Below, one piece after another: positions 24,538-32,490 of a DNA stretch of 38,117 bases (the first letter of the stretch is position 1; every line of letters starts with the position of its first letter). The notes beneath the pieces were generated by a model, which was given only the letters and a program-made list of their open reading frames with translations, made no database searches and was not told the origin of the DNA. The stretch is from Pseudoselenomonas ruminantium. Its GTDB lineage: Bacteria > Bacillota > Negativicutes > Selenomonadales > Selenomonadaceae. The stretch spans positions 1-38,117 of the forward strand of contig CACZIV010000015.1 of NCBI GenBank assembly GCA_902781305.1, given 5' to 3'. A program made the translations under genes and the position numbers.

Positions 24538-24578
24538 ACAGCACCTCACAGGGAAAGCTTGTGGGGTGCTGTTTTTTG
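24538..24578 (+). terminator. Terminator after hypothetical gene
   Basis: ACAGCACCTCACA (24538-24550) pairs with TGTGGGGTGCTGT (24560-24572) with one mismatch, followed by TTTTT. Confidence 0.92.
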
Positions 24579-24743
24579 ATTTTTTTTTGCTTTTGGCAGG
24601 AAAAAATTTTCTTCTTAGAACCATAAGGGAGAGAAAAAAGCGGGGAAAAGTCAAGACTGGTGCTAAAAAATTTACCATGCTATACTGTCGTAAGTGTGTT
24701 ATTTCCTGAGGGGATGCAGGGAATTGGTAAGGAGGCTTTGCTT

Positions 24744-24968
24744 ATGACAATGGATACGCAGGGGAAGGAATTGGCATGTATCGAACGGCTGGGAACGCTG
24801 TGCGCCATGAGTGAATGGACGGAAGACCAATTGGAGGATATATTGAATCTTCTGCGGGATTATGGTGCCAGCTGTGAGTATGATGGTTATCAGACGGGCT
24901 TTAACGAAGGGTACAATACGGCGCTTTCGGATGCTGTGGAAGCTGCACAGCGTACAAGTGTTGGTTAA
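24744..24968 (+). CDS. Hypothetical small acidic protein
   Basis: A 74-residue acidic protein, not recognised. It has two helical segments (WTEDQLEDILNLLRDYG) and a Gly/Tyr stretch (CEYDGYQTGFNEGYNTAL). The ATG at 24744 follows TAAGGAGG (24728-24735) by 8 bases, a strong site that argues it is translated. The longer open frame from 24660 lacks support. It stands alone before the ZTP riboswitch. Confidence 0.6.
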   Translation: MTMDTQGKELACIERLGTLCAMSEWTEDQLEDILNLLRDYGASCEYDGYQTGFNEGYNTALSDAVEAAQRTSVG

Positions 24969-25011
24969 GCCCGGCCTATGTTGGTATAGGATTATTCAAT
25001 AAATCCGGATA

Positions 25012-25040
25012 TTGACAGGATAAAAGATACTCGTTATAAT
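25012..25040 (+). promoter_or_regulatory. Consensus sigma-A promoter for the pfl operon
   Basis: TTGACA (25012-25017) and TATAAT (25035-25040) are perfect consensus boxes with the optimal 17-base spacer. Transcription would start near 25047, just ahead of the ZTP aptamer. Confidence 0.92.
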
Positions 25041-25059
25041 TAGTAGCAGGTAATAAGAA

Positions 25060-25134
25060 CAGGTGCAGGACTGGCTGATTAGTGGATTACCACGAGGTAC
25101 TGTACCTATGTTTGGATAGCTGACCGCCTGGGCA
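25060..25134 (+). promoter_or_regulatory. ZTP (pfl motif) riboswitch aptamer
   Basis: The leader shows the conserved pfl-motif parts in order. First is the junction GGACTGGCTGA (25068-25078), then a stem GTGGATTACCAC (25082-25093) followed by GAGG. A linker with GGTACTGTACC comes next, and last the 3' hallmark CCGCCTGGGCA (25124-25134). This RNA class binds ZTP/ZMP, purine intermediates that accumulate when 10-formyl-tetrahydrofolate is short. Its position before pflB, whose product is formate, fits a switch that raises formate supply for one-carbon metabolism. Confidence 0.85.
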
Positions 25135-25169
25135 GAGTGCGGATGCATTGCTCAGGCGGTTTTGTATTT
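25124..25169 (+). terminator. Riboswitch-controlled terminator
   Basis: CCGCCTGGGCA (25124-25134), the 3' part of the aptamer, can instead pair with TGCTCAGGCGG (25149-25159), followed by TTTTGTATTT. The two folds exclude each other, so ligand binding should prevent termination. Confidence 0.85.
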
Positions 25170-25197
25170 CCAGGCAGAAAACAGGAGGATTGACGTA

Positions 25198-27429
25198 ATG
25201 AAAGAAATGTGGCAGGGATTCCGTCCCGGTAAGTGGCAGACGAAGATTGATGTGCGTGACTTTATTCAGAAGAACTACACGCCCTATGAAGGAGCAGCAG
25301 ATTTTTTGGCTTCCGCTACGGAAAACACCACCGCAGTCTGGGATGAGTGCAAGCGCCTGTTGGCTGAGGAACGTCAGAAGGGCGGCGTATTGGATGTGGA
25401 TACGGAAAAGGTTTCCACGACGATTTCGCATGCTCCCGGTTATATCGACAAAGAACATGAATCCATTGTGGGCTTGCAGCTCGATGCGCCCTTAAAGCGC
25501 GGTTTGATTGTCAACGGTGGTCTGCGCATGGCACAGCAGGCAGCTGCAGAATACGGCTACAAGGTCAGCGATAAGATAACGGAAATCTATTCCAAACATG
25601 TAAAGACGCATAATGAAGCGGTATTTGAACTCTACACGCCGGAAATGCGCAAGGCGCGTCATTTAGGGCTTTTGACCGGCCTGCCGGATGCTTATGGCCG
25701 TGGCCGCATCATTGGCGATTATCGTCGTGTGGCGCTGTATGGTGTGGACTTCCTGATTGAACAGAAAAAACAGGATAAGGAAGAAATGTACAGCGGAGAT
25801 ATGGACGCCGAGAAAATGCGTGCCCGCAGTGAGATTGCGCAGCAGATTAAGGCGTTAAATGACCTCAAGACCATGGCACAGAGCTATGGCTTTGATATCA
25901 GTGCTCCGGCAAAGGATGCCCGTGAAGCTGTGCAGTGGGTGTACTTCGGTTATCTGGCTTCCGTTAAGGAACAGAATGGTGCAGCCATGTCCATCGGCCG
26001 CGTGAGCACGTTCCTGGATATCTATATCGAACGCGATTTGGCCGCTGGCAAGATTACAGAAGCCGAAGCACAGGAACTTATGGACCAGCTGGTGATTAAG
26101 CTGCGCATGGTGCGTATGCTCCGCACGCCGGAATACAATGAGCTGTTCGCCGGTGACCCGATTTGGGTAACGGAGTCCGTGGGCGGTATGGGCGAAGACG
26201 GCCGTACGCTGGTCACGAAAAACTCCTTCCGCGTTCTCCATACGCTCGAAAATCTGGGCCCATCTCCGGAACCGAACCTCACGGTGCTTTGGAGCAAACG
26301 ACTGCCGGAAGGATTCAAAAAGTATGCGGCAGAAATTTCCATAAAGACCAGCGCCATTCAGTATGAAAATGACGAGGTTATGCGTCCGGCTTATGGCGAT
26401 GATTACGGCATTACCTGCTGTGTATCGGCTATGAAGCTGGGTAAGATGATGCAGTTCTTTGGTGCAAGAGCCAATCTGGCGAAATCCTTACTGCTGTCCA
26501 TCAATGGTGGTAAGGATGAAAAGACCAATGAACAGTTGGCACCGGAAATGCCCCTGCCAGCAGATGGCGTTCTCGACTATGCTGATGTGCGCAAGAAGTA
26601 TTCCAAGGTACTGGCATGGCTGGCAAACCTCTATGTGAATACCATGAATGTGATTCACTATTCCCATGATTTGCATGCCTATGAAGCTGGTCAGATGGCA
26701 CTTCATGACAGCAAGATTGAACGCTTGATGGCCTTTGGTGTGGCAGGCCTTTCCTGTGCCGTGGATTCGCTGTCAGCGATTAAATACGCCAAGGTTACAC
26801 CTGTGCGCAATGAATTTGGCGTGGCTACGGATTTCAAGGTGGAAGGTGACTTCCCGAAATTCGGCAACAATGACCCGCGCGTTGATGAACTGGCGCATGA
26901 ACTGACGCATGAATTTATCACGGAACTCAGAAAGCATAAGGCGTATCGCGGTGCAGAGCATACCCTGTCCATTCTGACCATTACGTCCAATGTCATGTAC
27001 GGCAAAAAGACGGGCACTACGCCGGATGGCCGCAAGATTGGCGAGCCCTTGGCACCGGGCGCAAACCCCATGCATGGACGCGACAGGAACGGCGCATTAG
27101 CAGCCATGAAGTCCATTGCTCATCTGGATTATGCCGATTGCCGTGATGGTATTTCCTATACCTTCTCCATGATTCCTTCGGCATTGGGCAAGACGGAGGA
27201 AATCCGGGTACAGAATCTCACGGCGATGTTGGATGGTTACAGCGGCTATGAGGCACATCACATCAACATCAATGTTCTTGATAGAGCTGTGCTCGAAGAT
27301 GCTATGGAGCATCCGGAAAATTATCCGCAGCTCACCATCCGTGTGTCCGGCTATGCGGTGAACTTCATCAAGCTTGACAGACCGCATCAGTTGGAGGTCA
27401 TTTCCCGTACCTTCTATGAAGCGATGTAA
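25198..27429 (+). CDS. pflB: Formate C-acetyltransferase (pyruvate formate-lyase)
   Basis: A 743-residue glycyl-radical enzyme converting pyruvate and CoA to acetyl-CoA and formate under anaerobic conditions. The two adjacent catalytic cysteines are Cys407-Cys408 in GITCCVSAM. The glycyl-radical loop is RVSGYAV, with the radical Gly at about residue 718. Length and both motifs match true PFL rather than glycerol or choline lyases. AGGAGG at 25183-25188 supports the ATG at 25198. It sits under the ZTP riboswitch and is followed within 10 bases by its activase. Confidence 0.97.
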   Translation: MKEMWQGFRPGKWQTKIDVRDFIQKNYTPYEGAADFLASATENTTAVWDECKRLLAEERQKGGVLDVDTEKVSTTISHAPGYIDKEHESIVGLQLDAPLKRGLIVNGGLRMAQQAAAEYGYKVSDKITEIYSKHVKTHNEAVFELYTPEMRKARHLGLLTGLPDAYGRGRIIGDYRRVALYGVDFLIEQKKQDKEEMYSGDMDAEKMRARSEIAQQIKALNDLKTMAQSYGFDISAPAKDAREAVQWVYFGYLASVKEQNGAAMSIGRVSTFLDIYIERDLAAGKITEAEAQELMDQLVIKLRMVRMLRTPEYNELFAGDPIWVTESVGGMGEDGRTLVTKNSFRVLHTLENLGPSPEPNLTVLWSKRLPEGFKKYAAEISIKTSAIQYENDEVMRPAYGDDYGITCCVSAMKLGKMMQFFGARANLAKSLLLSINGGKDEKTNEQLAPEMPLPADGVLDYADVRKKYSKVLAWLANLYVNTMNVIHYSHDLHAYEAGQMALHDSKIERLMAFGVAGLSCAVDSLSAIKYAKVTPVRNEFGVATDFKVEGDFPKFGNNDPRVDELAHELTHEFITELRKHKAYRGAEHTLSILTITSNVMYGKKTGTTPDGRKIGEPLAPGANPMHGRDRNGALAAMKSIAHLDYADCRDGISYTFSMIPSALGKTEEIRVQNLTAMLDGYSGYEAHHININVLDRAVLEDAMEHPENYPQLTIRVSGYAVNFIKLDRPHQLEVISRTFYEAM

Positions 27430-27435
27430 TTTCCG

Positions 27436-28170
27436 ATGATAAAGGGATATTATCATTCCAAGCTCAGTTTTGGCACGGTGGACGGCCCCGGCATCCGCTA
27501 TGTACTCTTTTTAGCAGGGTGCCGCATGGGCTGTGCCTTTTGCCATAATCCCGATACCTGGGCAAAAGGTGAACAGACCATAACAGCGGCAGAAGTTCTG
27601 CAGGAGATGGAGGAATATCGCAATTTCTATGAATCCTCTGACGGCGGGCTGACGGTTTCCGGCGGGGAACCGCTCATGCAGCCGGAGTTTTTGGCGGACC
27701 TTTTGGCTGGTGCTAAACAAAAGGGCTTTCATACCGCTATTGATACTTGCGGGCTGGCGTCGAAAGAGGCCATTATGCAGGTACTGCCTTATGTGGACAG
27801 GGTACTGTTTTCGCTAAAAGGAAGTACCGAGGTCAGCTATCAGGCATTAACTAAGGCGAAATTGAGTGTCGTACGGGATAATCTATTGCTTATCAGTAGG
27901 CGCAAACCGGTGACTTTGCGTTATGTACTAATTCCCGGTTATACTGCGGGAAAGGAAAGTTTAGCAGAGCTTATTCGTTTGGTGCATAGCTTGTCGGGAG
28001 ATATTGAGGTTGAGGTACTGCCTTACCATACCATGGGCATTGCCAAATGGGAGGCTCTGGGCTGGGATTACCTGCTGAAGGATGTGCCGGAACCCACCAA
28101 AGAAGAATTAACAGATTTTCGCAATTCCCTGCGTCAGGCAGGAATAAACTTAGCGGCAACGGAAAAATAA
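27436..28170 (+). CDS. pflA: Pyruvate formate-lyase activating enzyme
   Basis: A radical-SAM enzyme of 244 residues that generates the glycyl radical on PflB using S-adenosylmethionine and a [4Fe-4S] cluster. The cluster ligands are Cys29, Cys33 and Cys36 in GCRMGCAFC. The opening SFGTVDGPGIRYVLFLAGC and the SGGEPLMQPEF motif are typical. The ribosome site is weak, and translation may rely on proximity to pflB (6-base gap). Confidence 0.95.
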   Translation: MIKGYYHSKLSFGTVDGPGIRYVLFLAGCRMGCAFCHNPDTWAKGEQTITAAEVLQEMEEYRNFYESSDGGLTVSGGEPLMQPEFLADLLAGAKQKGFHTAIDTCGLASKEAIMQVLPYVDRVLFSLKGSTEVSYQALTKAKLSVVRDNLLLISRRKPVTLRYVLIPGYTAGKESLAELIRLVHSLSGDIEVEVLPYHTMGIAKWEALGWDYLLKDVPEPTKEELTDFRNSLRQAGINLAATEK

Positions 28171-28197
28171 TTAAATTTTATTTTAGGAGGTAGAATC

Positions 28198-28581
28198 ATG
28201 GCGACTTTTAAGTTTGCGCATAACAACTTCAATGTGTTGGATTTGGAACGCAGCATGAAGTTTTATGAAGAGGCTTTGGGGCTGAAAGAGGTGCGCCGCA
28301 TTGACGGCGAGGGCTTTAAGATTGTCTTTTTGGGCGACGAGTCAGGTAGTGAACACCAGTTGGAACTGACCTGGTTGGCAGACCGCAAGGAACCCTATAA
28401 CCTCGGGGACAATGAATTCCATTTGGCACTGCGAACCGATGATTACGCGGCTGCACATGCCAAGCATGAACAGATGGGCTGTATCTGTTATGAAAACACC
28501 GCTATGGGAATTTATTTCATCGTCGACCCGGATGGTTACTGGGTGGAAATCTTACCGCCGGTTGTCGAGGAAAAATATTGA
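28198..28581 (+). CDS. gloA: Lactoylglutathione lyase / glyoxalase I family protein
   Basis: A 127-residue VOC-fold metalloenzyme. The expected four metal ligands are visible: His8 (KFAHNNF), Glu in HQLELTW, His in NEFHLAL, and Glu in YWVEILP. Glyoxalase I isomerises the methylglyoxal-thiol hemithioacetal; the thiol in this organism is not known. It follows pflA by 27 bases with a good TTAGGAGG site and shares the terminator at 28588. Other VOC enzymes are possible, but ligand pattern and length match GloA well. Confidence 0.85.
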   Translation: MATFKFAHNNFNVLDLERSMKFYEEALGLKEVRRIDGEGFKIVFLGDESGSEHQLELTWLADRKEPYNLGDNEFHLALRTDDYAAAHAKHEQMGCICYENTAMGIYFIVDPDGYWVEILPPVVEEKY

Positions 28582-28587
28582 GATAGG

Positions 28588-28626
28588 AAAAAGCCTGTGA
28601 GAGTTTCGTACTTTCACAGGCTTTTT
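28588..28626. terminator. Bidirectional terminator between gloA and the acyltransferase
   Basis: AAAAAGCCTGTGA (28588-28600) and TCACAGGCTTTTT (28614-28626) form a perfect 13-bp stem with A and T runs on both sides, so it can end the + strand pfl operon and the convergent minus-strand gene. Confidence 0.95.
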
Positions 28627-28631
28627 GCGCT

Positions 28632-29777
28632 TTATTTTTTGGGATAAATACCGATTGTGAGTTTGTTGATCAAAGGCAGATATTCGCCGAGTTTACGACA
28701 GATAATGGCGGCCAAAATAGAGAGAATCAAAGTAGACCAATAGAATCCGATAATCACAGGGGCTGTCATAATACGCCCGCTGTTTTGCAGCCAAAGGGCA
28801 ATATAGGTAATGATGAGCGGATGTGCAAGATAGGCAAAATAGGAATGCTTGCCCAGGATATGGAGCAGTGCATTCAATCTTTGCGGATAATTTTGATAGG
28901 TAAAGATGGCAAAGAAGAACAGGCTCGCAGCGATGGTGTAGAAGATACCCCAGGGGCACAGCTGATGTGCCGTGTTAATGGCCTCTAATGCCGTGTAGCC
29001 GTCAACGTAAATCTTTTCGTAGTAATAGGCCATGAGTCCGCCGAGCGTGAAGAAGAAAAAGCAGGTCAGCCCATGGAGATGTTTTTTCATGAAGGCCATG
29101 AACTTTTCGCTGTGTACGGAGAGATACCCGCCCAACAGGAAGATAAAGAAATAATGCAGCACCCAGTAATTGAGACGATACATTAGGAAGGGCTTCAACA
29201 CACTGTCATCCGGCAGGCCGTAGACGTAAATGTTGAAGCTACTGCTGAAGCTTGACCAGTAGTCAAAGGCAATCTGCAAGGCGAGCAGTATGCCCAGCCA
29301 GGGAATGGTCAACCGGCGTACAATAGCAATCCACAGCGGCATCAGCAGGTAAAACCACAGGAGAATGACCATAAAGTAAAGCTGATATTTGGCATTGCCA
29401 AAGAACAAAATGGATAGCAGATGGAGTGGGTCAGGAAAACCTACGCCATAGAGTATGCCGTCATGGATGAGATAGAGCAATGACCAGGCGAGATAGGGAA
29501 TCAGTACGGTCTTCAGGCGTCTTTTGCTGAATGTCCAAAAGTCAAAGGGTGCATGGATATTCAGATTATAAAACAGTCCAAAAGCTGAGATAAAGAAAAA
29601 GATGGGCACGCTGAACCGGGTGAAGGTTTCCAAAAGTGCCACCAGATGAATATTGGCGGACGGATTCATAATATACTGTGAGCCGATATGAATGCCGATG
29701 ACGCCCATCATGGAAATGCCGCGGATGTATTCAATGGCGGCAAGTCTTGGTTTGCGTGGCTGATTTGCTGTTTGCAT
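28632..29777 (-). CDS. Acyltransferase 3 family membrane protein
   Basis: A 381-residue polytopic membrane protein (about ten hydrophobic segments) of the acyltransferase 3 family. Members move acetyl or other acyl groups onto cell-surface sugars, peptidoglycan or lipids. The N-terminal signature is EYIRGISMMGVIGIHIG, with the family's histidine in GIHIG, followed by FFFISAFGLFYN. A ribosome site GAGGTG precedes the start on the minus strand. It is the only convincing gene on this strand and is divergent from the MATE-HATPase gene. Its substrate cannot be predicted. Confidence 0.88.
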   Translation of the reverse strand: MQTANQPRKPRLAAIEYIRGISMMGVIGIHIGSQYIMNPSANIHLVALLETFTRFSVPIFFFISAFGLFYNLNIHAPFDFWTFSKRRLKTVLIPYLAWSLLYLIHDGILYGVGFPDPLHLLSILFFGNAKYQLYFMVILLWFYLLMPLWIAIVRRLTIPWLGILLALQIAFDYWSSFSSSFNIYVYGLPDDSVLKPFLMYRLNYWVLHYFFIFLLGGYLSVHSEKFMAFMKKHLHGLTCFFFFTLGGLMAYYYEKIYVDGYTALEAINTAHQLCPWGIFYTIAASLFFFAIFTYQNYPQRLNALLHILGKHSYFAYLAHPLIITYIALWLQNSGRIMTAPVIIGFYWSTLILSILAAIICRKLGEYLPLINKLTIGIYPKK

Positions 29778-29922
29778 AGAGAAAAAACACCTCGATAAAA
29801 ATAATTACCTACCTATCATAGCAAAAAAAAGGCTGTAATGCTATAACCTTGAGGATATAGTAAAAGGAAAATCATCATTTATCGCGAATAGTTATAACAG
29901 GGTATATGAAAAAGGTGATGCT

Positions 29923-31662
29923 ATGCAGCGCAATGGTATTTTGGTTATACAAAAGTATATGGAATACTTAGGCTCTACTATGGGCTTTATTGTTTCTCTC
30001 TATTTGGCCTCCATTGTAGATGGCATATTGGTCAGTCAGCTTATTGGTCCTGCGGCCTTTGCAGGGATTAATTTGACTATGCCGGTTTATTATGCCCGCA
30101 ATATCGTATTTTTTCTCTTGGTGGATGGTGGCTCGGTTCTTGCTGCACAGTATATTGGTGCCCATAATAAAGTTGCCTGTAACCAGGTGTTTAACCTGAC
30201 TATTGGCGGTGGGACAGTGGTCATGACTATTTTAGGCGTGGTGGGATTTTTATTTGCTGCGCCTTTAGCTGTAATGCTGGCAGGAGAAAGTTCTTTAACG
30301 GAACTGGTGAAGGCCTATCTGATTCCATTATGGCTGACCAGTCCATTGCTGTTACTGGCCAATGGTATGGCTGCTTATCTGCGTTTGTCGGGAGAACACA
30401 AGCTGTCTATTGCCGTACCCGTGGTTGCCAATATCTGCAATCTTGTATTCGATTATCTCTTTATTGCCATTTTCGGCTGGGGAATCGGCGGAGCTGGTTG
30501 GGCAACGGGGGCTGGTTATGCCTGTTCGCTATTTTTGTTATGGCCGTATTTTCAGCGTGAGAAACGGGATTGGTATTTTATCTCCTTAAAAGAAGTCAGT
30601 CCTGTACTTTTACGACGGATTGTGCAAATTGGTTTGCCAATGGCCATGATTCCCTTGGGGCTGGTAGTACGTCATTTTGCCATAAACAGTATTGTAATCG
30701 AGCAATTCGGGTATATCGGGGCGATATTGATTTCGCTTTGCAATGCGGGCCAGCTCTATGCATTGATGTTTGTAGATGGTGCTAGTACGGCGTTGGCAAA
30801 TGTTTGTGGTGCCCTGTATGGAGGCGGGGATATGACCGGTGTACGCTATGTTTTGCAGCGTGCCTTGCGGCTGGCCTTTGCCATCTGCCTGCTGGTTTTT
30901 GCCGGACTATTTTTCTATCCATGGGAATTTATGCACTTATATGGGGTAAATACAGGACTGATTAACGCGGATTTCGTGTTATATTTTAGGATCAGTCTGC
31001 TTTATATTTTGTTTTTACCTGCGGTGTTTATCCTGCGGGCGTTTTTTCAATCCACGCATCAGGAATGGGCAGCAACGTTATTTTCTGCGTTGGAGGGCGT
31101 TGTTCTGGTCGTGCCGCTATATTATCTATTGTCCCATAAAAGCCTTTTGTTGATGTGGGCGGCACCGGCTGCCGCAGCAGCGTTGTCTTTGGGATGGTTG
31201 TATGTTTACCTGCGGAAAAAAGCCCAAGCGCAAGGCTTGGATAGTTTCCTCATGTTAAAACAGGAAACAGCAGATAAGTTTCGGGAAGTAAGTATTTCGG
31301 CTACTGTACAGGAAGTTGCACAAGTGGTCTTGGCAGTAAACGATTTTTGCCAGCAAAATAAACGCTTCAGTTCACGTGAGGCCTATGCTGCACAATTGAC
31401 AGTAGAGGAATTAGGCGTGGTTATTGCTGAACATGGCGGCTTGGGGAAGCGTGCTCAGATTGATGTTCTGGTTCGCTTGCTGAAAGAACGGATTGTGATA
31501 ACGGTCAGAGATGATGGAAGGCCTTTTAATCCGGTAAAATATCTGGCCGGGCATGGCAAGGATTTTTCGGGGATATCGATGGTGCGCAAGCTGGCGGTTA
31601 AGATGGAATATACATCTATACTCGGTTTTAATACGACGATAGTTACAATTGGAAAGCGATGA
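29923..31662 (+). CDS. MATE-family transporter fused to a C-terminal RsbW-like HATPase domain
   Basis: A 579-residue fusion. Residues 1 to about 435 are a 12-helix MATE exporter (two MatE halves; opening FIVSLYLASIVDGILVSQLIGPAAFAGINL). Residues about 445-579 form a soluble domain like anti-sigma-factor kinases. It has an N-box region LTVEELGVVIAEHGG, a G1 motif VRDDGRPFNP and a G2-like FSGISMVRKLA. The N-box asparagine that binds magnesium in active kinases is a valine here, and the glycine-rich lid is altered, so the domain is probably not a normal kinase. It may bind a partner or nucleotide to gate or sense transport. The racemase-like gene overlaps its stop by 4 bases. Domain boundaries are approximate. 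Confidence 0.88.
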   Translation: MQRNGILVIQKYMEYLGSTMGFIVSLYLASIVDGILVSQLIGPAAFAGINLTMPVYYARNIVFFLLVDGGSVLAAQYIGAHNKVACNQVFNLTIGGGTVVMTILGVVGFLFAAPLAVMLAGESSLTELVKAYLIPLWLTSPLLLLANGMAAYLRLSGEHKLSIAVPVVANICNLVFDYLFIAIFGWGIGGAGWATGAGYACSLFLLWPYFQREKRDWYFISLKEVSPVLLRRIVQIGLPMAMIPLGLVVRHFAINSIVIEQFGYIGAILISLCNAGQLYALMFVDGASTALANVCGALYGGGDMTGVRYVLQRALRLAFAICLLVFAGLFFYPWEFMHLYGVNTGLINADFVLYFRISLLYILFLPAVFILRAFFQSTHQEWAATLFSALEGVVLVVPLYYLLSHKSLLLMWAAPAAAAALSLGWLYVYLRKKAQAQGLDSFLMLKQETADKFREVSISATVQEVAQVVLAVNDFCQQNKRFSSREAYAAQLTVEELGVVIAEHGGLGKRAQIDVLVRLLKERIVITVRDDGRPFNPVKYLAGHGKDFSGISMVRKLAVKMEYTSILGFNTTIVTIGKR

Positions 31663-32486
31663 GAAAAATGGATTACTGTTATCAACTATTTAACCCCAGC
31701 GGCAATGTTACGGCATTGATTTTAGGGTTGGAAAAAAATGGGCAGTTGCGCAAACGTGCCGCGCAAAAAATTATGGAAAAACATCCTGAAGTGGAGCAGG
31801 TAGGTTTTGTATCCTTGGATAAAAAAGACCCGCGCCTGCTGATGGCCGGCGGTGAGTTCTGCGGCAATGCCCTGCGGGCGGCAGCGTGCTACTATTTGGC
31901 AGGCCGGGCTGGTGAATTGTCGATGAAGGTTTCCGGCGCTCAGCCGCACTTAAAAGCAGGCAGCAGTAAAAAAGGCGAGTTTTATGCGCAGATTCCACTG
32001 GTTGAACGGCCAGAAGACATTGTACATAAGGGCAAGGGATTTTATCGGGTCAATATGCCCGGAATTGTGCAAATCGTCATGCCGTTGCAGAAAGAGCAGG
32101 AAAAAACGCTTTCAGAGGAGAATGTAAAAAAGAGAACCTTGGAGATTTTGCAGCAACAGCATTTGTTGGGCACACCTGCTGCCGGTGTGATGTTTTTGGT
32201 GAAAACAGAGAAAGGAAAGCGTATCTATCCCTGTGTACGCGTAGCGGCGTTGGGAACGCTGATTTGTGAGCAGGCTTGTGGCAGCGGTACAATGGCTGTG
32301 GGGCTGGTCGAAGCAGCAAAGACCGGCAGGGATGTAGATATTTCCCTGTTGCAGCCGTCCGGGCAAGTGATTCATGCGCAGGTTTTGCATACCGGAAAAC
32401 CGCTGCCGGAATGTCGGATTTTGGGAACCGTGAATGGTGATAACCGTAAGCGCTGGCTGCGTGATATTGGAATTTGGGGAAGGTGA
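31659..32486 (+). CDS. DapF-fold two-cysteine epimerase/racemase-like protein
   Basis: A 275-residue cytosolic protein with the diaminopimelate-epimerase fold. Both catalytic cysteines are present: Cys68 in GGEFCGNALRAA and Cys207 in EQACGSGTMAVG. The first motif lacks the usual GNG seen in housekeeping DapF, and overall similarity beyond the motifs looks weak. A specialised cofactor-independent racemase is therefore likelier than lysine-pathway DapF; DapF-like histidine racemases of opine metallophore pathways are one precedent. Its start overlaps the MATE stop (ATGA), implying the exporter may carry its product. An alternative start is 31668. Confidence 0.78.
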   Translation: MRKMDYCYQLFNPSGNVTALILGLEKNGQLRKRAAQKIMEKHPEVEQVGFVSLDKKDPRLLMAGGEFCGNALRAAACYYLAGRAGELSMKVSGAQPHLKAGSSKKGEFYAQIPLVERPEDIVHKGKGFYRVNMPGIVQIVMPLQKEQEKTLSEENVKKRTLEILQQQHLLGTPAAGVMFLVKTEKGKRIYPCVRVAALGTLICEQACGSGTMAVGLVEAAKTGRDVDISLLQPSGQVIHAQVLHTGKPLPECRILGTVNGDNRKRWLRDIGIWGR

Positions 32487-32490
32487 GCAT

